A stretch of DNA of 32,707 nt. Origin: Hymenobacter lapidiphilus (GTDB lineage: Bacteria; Bacteroidota; Bacteroidia; Cytophagales; Hymenobacteraceae). Below, piece by piece: positions 22,894 through 29,229 of this stretch; position 1 is the stretch's first letter, and every line of letters begins with the position of its first letter. Where the stretch lies: assembly GCF_013377885.1 (NCBI RefSeq), contig NZ_JABKAU010000042.1:1-32707 (forward strand), written 5' to 3'. The notes beneath the pieces are model-generated. The model was not told the origin of the DNA. It searched no databases and saw only the letters and a list, made by a program, of their open reading frames with translations. The translations under genes and the position numbers were made by a program.

Positions 22894-24009
22894 CTAAAAT
22901 TCGGCGCCGTGGGTGCGGCGCATAAGGGCGCGTACGGCCCCGGGCCAGCGGCGCAGGCCGCGCACCGCCATTTCGCTGAGCAGAGGCTGGCCAAACAGGC
23001 GCTGCACGGCGCGGCCCACCTGTAGTCGCTGGCCAAAATGGGCTTGCCAATCGGTGGTGTAAGCGGCTTCCAGCTGCGGGCGGCTCAGGTGGCCCCGCAG
23101 AAAATTGCTAGTATGCGCGGCGGCCAGGCTGGCCCCATGAATGGCCATGGCCATGCCGTTGCCGCAGAGTGGGGTAATCAGACCGGCGGCGTCGCCGGCC
23201 AGCAAAACGTGGCGCTCCAGACAGGTTTTGGGGGCGAATGATATTTCGTTGATAACCTCGGGTTGCGGATACAGCACTTCGGCCGTTTCCAGAATATGGC
23301 GCAGATGCGGGTTGCGGGCCAGCACGTTGGCCTCCAGCTGCGCAATGGTGCCGTGGGCCTTCAGGTTGCGGCGGGTGGTGAGGTAGCAGAAGCAGAACTT
23401 GTCGTCCTCGATGGCTGAAATACCCGCGTAGCCGTCGGCGAAGTTGTGCAGCGCAATCAGGTCGCGCGGCATATCGGGGTAGCGCAAATGGTACTTCACG
23501 CCCATGTAAGGCGAGCGTTGCGTGAAGAAGGGCCGTTCCAGCTGCCGGTCGAGGGCACTACGCTTGCCATAGGTGCCGATAACCACCCGGGCTGGCAGGC
23601 TGCGGCCGTCGGAGAGCAGCACGGCGTGGGTATCTGTGGCCGGGTCGAACTCCACATCGGCCACGGTAGCGTGCAACACCGTAACGCCCGCGGCCAGCAC
23701 CTGGTGGTACAAAAACTCGTCGAGCACGTAGCGGCTGATGCCGAAGCCGCCCAGATCGAGGGGGGCATCGAGCAGCTGGCCGGCCGGCGAGCTAACCTGA
23801 AACCGGCTGATGCCAGCCGGGGCCAGCGTGGCCGGGTCGGCCCCGAGCCGGCGCAGGTAGGGCAACACCTCGTTGGAAACGTATTCGCCACACACCCGAT
23901 GAAAGGGATACTGCCGCCGCTCGACCAGCGTAACCGCATGGCCGCGCTGCCCCAGATCGAGGGCCGCACACAGCCCACCCAGTCCTCCGCCAATAATGAT
24001 AACGTCCAA
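22894..24009 (-). CDS. FAD-dependent oxidoreductase of the polyketide cassette (geranylgeranyl-reductase/UbiH-like)
   Basis: This protein of about 371 residues is a flavin monooxygenase or reductase. It starts with the dinucleotide fold DVIIIGGGLGGLCAALDLGQRG, continues with VERRQYPFHRVCGEYVS (typical of the geranylgeranyl-reductase-like subgroup), and has the second FAD motif HVLLAGDAAGLITPLCGNGMAMAIHG. A hydroxylation or reduction of the polyketide product is inferred from the neighbouring synthase. The frame is open to a TTG at 24051, but that codon coincides with a promoter -7 match CAAATCTA (24049-24056, read on the minus strand TAGATTTG). TTG 24009 starts exactly at the conserved fold and is preferred. 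Confidence 0.9.
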   Translation of the reverse strand: MDVIIIGGGLGGLCAALDLGQRGHAVTLVERRQYPFHRVCGEYVSNEVLPYLRRLGADPATLAPAGISRFQVSSPAGQLLDAPLDLGGFGISRYVLDEFLYHQVLAAGVTVLHATVADVEFDPATDTHAVLLSDGRSLPARVVIGTYGKRSALDRQLERPFFTQRSPYMGVKYHLRYPDMPRDLIALHNFADGYAGISAIEDDKFCFCYLTTRRNLKAHGTIAQLEANVLARNPHLRHILETAEVLYPQPEVINEISFAPKTCLERHVLLAGDAAGLITPLCGNGMAMAIHGASLAAAHTSNFLRGHLSRPQLEAAYTTDWQAHFGQRLQVGRAVQRLFGQPLLSEMAVRGLRRWPGAVRALMRRTHGAEF

Positions 24010-24048
24010 CTTATTTCGGCGGCTAAAGGCGTGAGAGAAAACGGCTAG

Positions 24049-24056
24049 CAAATCTA
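24049..24056 (-). promoter_or_regulatory. Candidate -7 promoter element for the polyketide cassette
   Basis: Read on the minus strand, TAGATTTG matches TAnnTTTG exactly. The start site would lie near 24042, about 33 bases before the preferred TTG start of the oxidoreductase. No good TTTG is present at the -33 spacing, so the call is tentative. Confidence 0.4.
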
Positions 24057-24103
24057 TTCATCGACGATGGGTACTATTTTATGGCTTTACCAGAATGAGC
24101 GAG

Positions 24104-24111
24104 TATTTTTG
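24104..24111 (+). promoter_or_regulatory. -7 promoter element for the mini sorting-domain gene
   Basis: TATTTTTG matches TAnnTTTG exactly, and TATG lies 20 bases upstream as a 3-of-4 match to the -33 TTTG. The leader to ATG 24189 would be about 70 bases and contains a small hairpin CCCGAAA-CTC-TTTCGGG (24151-24167). Confidence 0.5.
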
Positions 24112-24188
24112 TTAACCTAAATTTCTCCCTGGTCGTTTAGTACTAGTCAGCCCGAAACTCTTTCGGGTTCACCTCATTAAGGCACTAT

Positions 24189-24548
24189 ATGCTTACACTC
24201 CTACGTATTCTTTTGCTGGCTTTGTTGACTACTGTAGCCGTACCGGGCCTTTGGGCTCAGGCGCAGCCGCCCGGCAAAGCGCCCGTTGCTGCCGAAGAAA
24301 AGGCCCTGACGGTATACCCTAATCCCAGCACCGGCATCGTGCATATCAATATCAACGGCTTCGAGGGCCGTAAGCTGGAGCTGCGCGTACTCAACGTCAT
24401 CGGTACGGTTATGTACCGCGAGTCGCTCACGGAGCTGCGCGACCGGTACAGCCGCACCCTCGACCTGAGCAAATTCGCCAACGGCCTCTACTACGTGAAG
24501 CTGGAGGCCGATAACGCCAGCGAGATGCGCAAGCTCGTAATTCGCTAG
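24189..24548 (+). CDS. Mini-protein: signal peptide plus stand-alone T9SS sorting domain
   Basis: This 119-residue protein has a signal peptide (MLTLLRILLLALLTTVAVPGLWAQ), a short linker and, from about residue 40, a complete type A sorting domain of the Por/T9SS kind: LTVYPNPSTGIVHININGF, LELRVLNVIGTV, FANGLYYVKLEAD and the terminal RKLVIR. No cargo domain is present. Normally this domain forms only the last 80-90 residues of large secreted proteins and is cleaved off. Here the gene is complete, with its own promoter candidate and a terminator at 24581-24616, and shows no frameshift. It could be a relic of a larger gene, a secretion competitor, or a small surface protein of its own. Confidence 0.9.
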   Translation: MLTLLRILLLALLTTVAVPGLWAQAQPPGKAPVAAEEKALTVYPNPSTGIVHININGFEGRKLELRVLNVIGTVMYRESLTELRDRYSRTLDLSKFANGLYYVKLEADNASEMRKLVIR

Positions 24549-24580
24549 CATACCACCTGCTTCTCTCAGAATAGAAGGAT

Positions 24581-24616
24581 AAAAAAAGGTCTCTGCCGTA
24601 GCAGAGACCTTTTTTT
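24581..24616. terminator. Strong bidirectional terminator
   Basis: AAAAAAAGGTCTCTGC (24581-24596) and GCAGAGACCTTTTTTT (24601-24616) form a 16-bp perfect stem with loop CGTA. Runs of seven A and seven T make it a terminator in both directions, for the sorting-domain gene (plus) and the small membrane protein gene (minus). Confidence 0.92.
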
Positions 24617-24635
24617 GGCTATACCAGTGGTCGGG

Positions 24636-24758
24636 CTAGTTGCCGTTGCGCACGGGTACGGTTTGCGGCTGGATCATGGCTTTGAGGTTGTCGATAGTAT
24701 CAAAAGCCAGCAGGGCGGTAGCAAGGGCAATGCCCAGAAAAATCAGGAAGGCAGTCAT
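24636..24758 (-). CDS. 40-residue single-helix membrane peptide
   Basis: A small open frame starts at ATG 24758: MTAFLIFLGIALATALLAFD, followed by a polar tail TIDNLKAMIQ and PQTVPVRNGN. It has one clear transmembrane helix. The frame is open upstream to 24863 but that part is Pro/Ser-rich and implausible. Support for a real gene is the strong bidirectional terminator 20 bases behind its stop and the sensible topology. No family is recognised; small membrane peptides often regulate larger membrane proteins, but nothing here points to a partner. Confidence 0.5.
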   Translation of the reverse strand: MTAFLIFLGIALATALLAFDTIDNLKAMIQPQTVPVRNGN

Positions 24759-24941
24759 AGAAAGGGGAGGAAATGAAGAAATAATTCGGCTTGTTGCCCC
24801 GGTCGGTCCCGAAGGGTCTTCCAGTGGCGTTGCCGCACTCATCTCTAACCCTAAACACGCCACCTAAGTTGCAGTATAATTATGTGCTTGTCTTTACAAG
24901 CTACCCCAACGATGCAGTGCCGGTGCTGCCGGCGGCTGGGC

Positions 24942-27419
24942 TTAAGCCGGAAACTCCTCCTGTAGCAGCCGTACTACCTCGTCGACCGTGACGCGCACCT
25001 GCCCGACGAGTTGGCCCAACTCAGCCCAGTCGGGCGAAGTAGGGCCGGTGGCTACAGCTTGTAAAGACAGTAATACAGGGCGCAGGCTGGCCAGCTGCAG
25101 CCCATCGGTGGAGCTTTTGAGGAAGTGGGCCGCTGCCGCCAGCTCGGTGGGCTGTTGCTGCCGTAAGTGCTGCTCCAGCCGCGTTACGGCCGGAGGCGTG
25201 GTTTCGATGAACAGGGTAACCAGCCGCCGCACAAAGCCCTCGTCGTTGCCCGAAATGCGGCGTATCGATGCCAGGCTGTACAGCGGAGGGTGGCTGGTAG
25301 TCGGCGTCGCCTGGTGGCTAGATGCCGGTTCCGGTTCGGCTGGCTGGGCAGGACGACGGGCATCGGCAACTGGGGAAAGGCCCAGTAACTCGATCAGAAG
25401 GGCAAAAAGGGCCTGCTCTCGGAAAGGCTTGGCCAGGTAGCCATCGAGACCGGCGGCACGGTAGTGTTCGGCGTCGCCGGGCATAGCGTGGGCCGTGAGG
25501 GCAACTACGGGCGTGGCTGCGCGGGCCGGGTCGGGGTGCTGGCGCAGCAGCTGTGTTGTGGCCACACCATCGAGCCCCGGCATCTGGATGTCCATGAGCA
25601 CCACTGCGTAGCGGTGCTGCCGGAACAGTGCCAGCGCCGCTTGCCCCGTCGAGGCCGTGTCGGCTTCCACACCCCAGCCGCGCAGCATGGTTTGCATCAG
25701 CAGCTGGTTCACGGCATTGTCTTCGGCCAGCAATATGCGGTAGCCGCGCAGCCGCTGGTAATTGGGGGTCGGCTCCGGCGGCGTGGGTAGGGCCGCCGGG
25801 GCCGGGGCCAGGGCTACTGTAAAGCGAAACGTGCTGCCTCTGCCCGGCTCGCTGCTGGCCGTCAGCTGGCCGTTCTGCAGCTCTACCAGGCCCCGCGAAA
25901 TACTCAGCCCCAGCCCCGAGCCGCCAAACTCGCGGGCCGTGCTGGCAGATGCCTGGGTGAAGGGCTCGAATAGCTCGCGTAGCTGCTCGGGGGCAATGCC
26001 GATACCCGTATCGAGCACCGAAAACCGATACTGTGGCGTGGCAGAAGTGAGGTCAAAGCACTCATAGGTAAGCAGTACCTGCCCCTTAAGCGTAAATTTC
26101 ACGGCGTTGCCGAGCAGATTGAGCAATACCTGCCGGAGCCGGTGAGGGTCGCCGAGTACGCGGGCCGGGCCGGCTCCGGCGGGCGGCAGCTGCAGGCGCA
26201 GACTGATGCCTTTGGCCGTAGCCGCGGGCAGCAGCGCCTGGCAGCTGGCCCGGAGCACCTGCTCCAAGTCGAAGGGTACGTGTTCGAGCCGCATCCGGCC
26301 CGCGCCCAGCTGGGCCATATCCAGCACATCGTTGATGAGCACCAGCAGGTTATCGGCCGATTCCTGCGCGTGGGTAAGGAGCAGCCGTTGCTCGTCGGTA
26401 AGCGGAGTTTTGGCCAGCAGCCCGGTAAGCCCCACAATGCCGTTGAGCGGGGTCCGGATTTCGTGGCTCATGTTGGTGAGAAAGTTCTGGCGGGCCTGCG
26501 CATTCTGCTCGGCGGCTTCCTTGGCTTTCTCCAGCGCCTGCTGGGTGTGCTTGAGCTCGGTGATGTCGTTATCTACTCCCAGCACCTGCACGGTGCCGTC
26601 GGTGAGTATGAACGGACGCTTGACCGTCCGAAACCAGCGGATATTACCCTGCCCATCCGTCAGGGGAGCTTCCTCGTCTATTTCCTGCTCCGAGCTCATC
26701 ACCTGCCTGTCCTGGCGGCGGTACTGGGCCATGCTCGGAAAGCGGGCCTCCAGCTCGGGCAGTGTGGCCCGGAGCAGCTCCTCGTGCGAGAGATGGTAAA
26801 AGCGGGCGGTGGCTTCATTGGCCAGCACGTAATTGCCCTTTCTGTCTTTTAGGTAGATGAGGTTGGGTACCGTGTCAATCACCTGCCGGAACAGGCGGTT
26901 CTGCTCGGCCAGGCGGCGGTTAGCCGAGCGGCGCTGCTCATCGGCTATCTTCCAGCGGGTTATGTCTTCGGCATTACTCAGCACCTGCGTAACGCAGCCC
27001 TGCGCATCGCGGGCATAGGCCGTGCTGGTCAGCCGCAGCCAGCGCGTAATGCCGGTGGGGTGCTGCATGGTGTAGTCGAAGGAGAGCAGCTTACCATCGG
27101 GCAGGGCCTCTGCCTCGCGGTAATGGTGGCGCAGCTCTTCGGCCTCGTTGGTGGGCATCAGCACCTCAAGCACGCGCGGACCCATGGCCCGCAATTCGGC
27201 TGCCGGGTAGCCCAGTTGGGTTTCGGCAACGCGGTTGCAGTAGTGCAGGCTGTTAGATGGGAGGTCGAAGACGAATAGGAAACTCGGCAGCGCGTCGTAG
27301 AGGTGGGTAGCGGCTTCGGCCCGCTCGGTAGCGGCCGTCAGCTCCTGGCGCAGCCTTTCCAGCTGCTGGCGGGTCTGCCGGAGCTGCCGGGCCTGCTGCC
27401 GATACCGGATAGAGTCCAT
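24942..27419 (-). CDS. Hybrid histidine kinase: PAS-PAS-HisKA-HATPase-REC-HPt
   Basis: This 825-residue cytoplasmic sensor kinase has no membrane segment. A coiled N-terminus (residues about 5-45) is followed by two PAS domains, then HisKA with MSHEIRTPLNG (His319), the ATPase domain with LLNLLGNAVKFT, DTGIGI and GGSGLGLSI, a receiver domain with ILLAEDNAVNQLL and MDIQMPGLDG (Asp610), and an HPt domain with AAHFLKSSTDG (His765). The complete His-Asp-His chain can pass phosphate to a separate regulator, most likely the sigma-54 response regulator encoded just upstream (stop 27531, 111 bases between). GTG 27488 is an alternative start, but ATG 27419 begins the natural coiled coil. The signal sensed by the PAS domains is unknown. 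Confidence 0.93.
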   Translation of the reverse strand: MDSIRYRQQARQLRQTRQQLERLRQELTAATERAEAATHLYDALPSFLFVFDLPSNSLHYCNRVAETQLGYPAAELRAMGPRVLEVLMPTNEAEELRHHYREAEALPDGKLLSFDYTMQHPTGITRWLRLTSTAYARDAQGCVTQVLSNAEDITRWKIADEQRRSANRRLAEQNRLFRQVIDTVPNLIYLKDRKGNYVLANEATARFYHLSHEELLRATLPELEARFPSMAQYRRQDRQVMSSEQEIDEEAPLTDGQGNIRWFRTVKRPFILTDGTVQVLGVDNDITELKHTQQALEKAKEAAEQNAQARQNFLTNMSHEIRTPLNGIVGLTGLLAKTPLTDEQRLLLTHAQESADNLLVLINDVLDMAQLGAGRMRLEHVPFDLEQVLRASCQALLPAATAKGISLRLQLPPAGAGPARVLGDPHRLRQVLLNLLGNAVKFTLKGQVLLTYECFDLTSATPQYRFSVLDTGIGIAPEQLRELFEPFTQASASTAREFGGSGLGLSISRGLVELQNGQLTASSEPGRGSTFRFTVALAPAPAALPTPPEPTPNYQRLRGYRILLAEDNAVNQLLMQTMLRGWGVEADTASTGQAALALFRQHRYAVVLMDIQMPGLDGVATTQLLRQHPDPARAATPVVALTAHAMPGDAEHYRAAGLDGYLAKPFREQALFALLIELLGLSPVADARRPAQPAEPEPASSHQATPTTSHPPLYSLASIRRISGNDEGFVRRLVTLFIETTPPAVTRLEQHLRQQQPTELAAAAHFLKSSTDGLQLASLRPVLLSLQAVATGPTSPDWAELGQLVGQVRVTVDEVVRLLQEEFPA

Positions 27420-27530
27420 GGTAGATGAAGCTGATGAAAACCAGTTGCTGACCAGCAGCGGCCAAAGCCGGGCGGGCAATTCGGCCACTGCCGGAGCAGT
27501 AAGGTAGGCAACTGTCGGTGCGCGGCTTGC

Positions 27531-28901
27531 TTACGGTAGCTGTACTTCTCCGTTCTGCAGCATGCGGTAGATGGTGGACTTGCCGATTTGCAGCTGTGCG
27601 GCTACCTGCAGGATATTGCCGTCGTATCGGTTGAGGCAGTGCTGGACAATGGCCGTCGTCTGGGCCCGCAACGACTCGTCGGCCGGCAGCACTCCGCCCG
27701 CAGTATCGGCGGCGGGGTGGGGGCTGCGCAGGGGCAAGTCGGTGGCGGCAATGGTGCCGTTTTCGGCCAGCACGGCCGCCAGCTCTACCAGGGCTTTCAG
27801 CTCGCGCACGTTGCCCGGAAACGAGTAGCGCAGCAGTTTTTGCCGGGCTTCCTCCGAAAGCGTGCAGGCCGCCAGGCTGTTCTGCTGGCAGAACTCCTGC
27901 AGAAACCCTTCGGCCAGCAGCAGCACATCGTCGCCCCGCTCGCGCAGCGGGGGCAGCTCGATGGGCAGGCCCAGCAGACGGTAGTAGAGGTCTTCCCGAA
28001 ACCGGCCTTCCCGCACCTCGCGGGCCAGGTCGCAGTGCGTGGCCACCATCAGGCGGGCGTCGAAGGCAATAGCGCCGTTGCCGCCCACCCGGCATACCTC
28101 GCGCTCCTGCAACACCCGCAGCAGCTTGGCCTGCAGGCTCAGATCCAGCTCGGCTACCTCATCCAGAAACATTGTGCCCCGGTGCGCTTCCTCGAAACGG
28201 CCCACGCGGCGGGCCACCGCCCCGGTAAAGGCGCCCTTCTCGTGGCCGAACAGCTCGCTTTCCAGCAGCTCGCGCGGAATGGCGGCCACGTTCACGGCTA
28301 CAAAAGATGCCTCGCGCCGGTCCGAACCGTAGTGAATAGCCTTGGCAACCAGTTCTTTCCCGGTGCCGGTTTCGCCCACAATAGACACGGTGATATTGGT
28401 GCGAGCGGCCTTGTCGATGAGGGTGAACAGCTGGCGCATGGCCGGGCTGTGGCCCCGGATGGCCCGCCGCGCATCGTATTTCTGACCGATTTGCTTGCGT
28501 AGCTGGGTGTTTTCACGGCGCAGGGCCAGCTGCTGCACAATATTGCTCACCGTAAACCAGAGTCGGTCGGCGGTTTCCTCGTCTTTCACCAGGTATTCGT
28601 AGGCGCCCTGCTGTAGCAGCCCGACGGCCGTACGAATATCCTCCTGGGCCGAAATAACGATTACGGCTACGTCTGGCAGGCGCTCCTTAAGCCGGCGCAG
28701 CACCTCATCGCCCCGGCCATCGGGCAAGGCATAATCGAGCGTAATAATATCGGGCGGCTCGCTTAGGCTATCGAGGCACGACTGGGCAGTAGCAAAACGA
28801 CGGACAACGTAATCGGGGTTCTGCGTGAGCTTGTAGGCCAATAATTCGGCATACCAGTCGTTGTCCTCAACAATAAAAATCGAAATAGAAGTGGAGCTCA
28901 T
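27531..28901 (-). CDS. Sigma-54-dependent response regulator (NtrC family)
   Basis: This 456-residue regulator has a receiver domain (phosphate acceptor Asp56 in ITLDYALPDG; Lys in YEYLVKD), a AAA+ domain with Walker A GETGTGKE, the sigma-54 contact loop GAFTGA intact, Walker B MFLDEVAEL and the Arg-finger region, and a C-terminal Fis-type helix-turn-helix (ILQVAAQLQIGKSTIYRML). It should activate sigma-54 promoters when phosphorylated. TTG 28919 is an alternative start, but ATG 28901 (MSSTSISIFIVEDND) is preferred. The hybrid kinase gene follows on the same strand and is the probable partner. The divergent T9SS gene at 29230 is a possible but unproven target. Confidence 0.95.
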   Translation of the reverse strand: MSSTSISIFIVEDNDWYAELLAYKLTQNPDYVVRRFATAQSCLDSLSEPPDIITLDYALPDGRGDEVLRRLKERLPDVAVIVISAQEDIRTAVGLLQQGAYEYLVKDEETADRLWFTVSNIVQQLALRRENTQLRKQIGQKYDARRAIRGHSPAMRQLFTLIDKAARTNITVSIVGETGTGKELVAKAIHYGSDRREASFVAVNVAAIPRELLESELFGHEKGAFTGAVARRVGRFEEAHRGTMFLDEVAELDLSLQAKLLRVLQEREVCRVGGNGAIAFDARLMVATHCDLAREVREGRFREDLYYRLLGLPIELPPLRERGDDVLLLAEGFLQEFCQQNSLAACTLSEEARQKLLRYSFPGNVRELKALVELAAVLAENGTIAATDLPLRSPHPAADTAGGVLPADESLRAQTTAIVQHCLNRYDGNILQVAAQLQIGKSTIYRMLQNGEVQLP

Positions 28902-29229
28902 AGACAGGGGAAAAGGCAAGAACGCGCCTAGGCTGCAAGTCTTTGAGAGCTAGCAGGACTGTGGGAGCATTCTAATCCTGGGAAGGTTGTTTTCGGGGAA
29001 GGAGAAGAGCGGAGCAATTATAAGTGCGAGTATAAGCGGGAATAGCCGGCTTACCAAAAAGTCCCGGTTAGGGATGGTTTTTCTCGTATTGGAACAATAG
29101 GTAAAACTTACAATGCCCTTAATATATTGATAGTCAAAGGACAAGGTGGTAGAAACAGAGATGGCCGGGTAGTTGGCATTAAGTAGCAGGCCTGCATACG
29201 CATGGCTGTCAACTTATTACTTGCTGCTT
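28902..29229. other. Divergent intergenic region, 328 bases
   Basis: This gap separates the sigma-54 regulator (minus) from the T9SS repeat protein (plus) and is more AT-rich than the genes around it, especially at 29020-29150. No recognisable gene is present. No exact TAnnTTTG was found on either strand. A sigma-54-like TTGGCAT and AGCA pair at 29173-29188 has GG-GC spacing one base too short for a standard site. Confidence 0.5.

Noticed and set aside
24890..25068. 13-base inverted repeat GTCTTTACAAGCT / AGCTTGTAAAGAC at the end of the hybrid kinase gene
   Set aside because: The copies are about 150 bases apart, one inside coding sequence; too short to exclude chance and no element around it.
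27588..28502. Plus-strand frame of 304 codons opposite the sigma-54 regulator
   Set aside because: No domain, Gln/His/Gly-rich, and entirely opposite a gene with intact AAA+ motifs.
29173..29188. Sigma-54-like promoter TTGGCAT...AGCA before the T9SS repeat protein, next to a sigma-54 regulator gene
   Set aside because: The GG to GC distance is 11 rather than the strictly required 12 bases, and the match to TTGC is partial. It could be chance.
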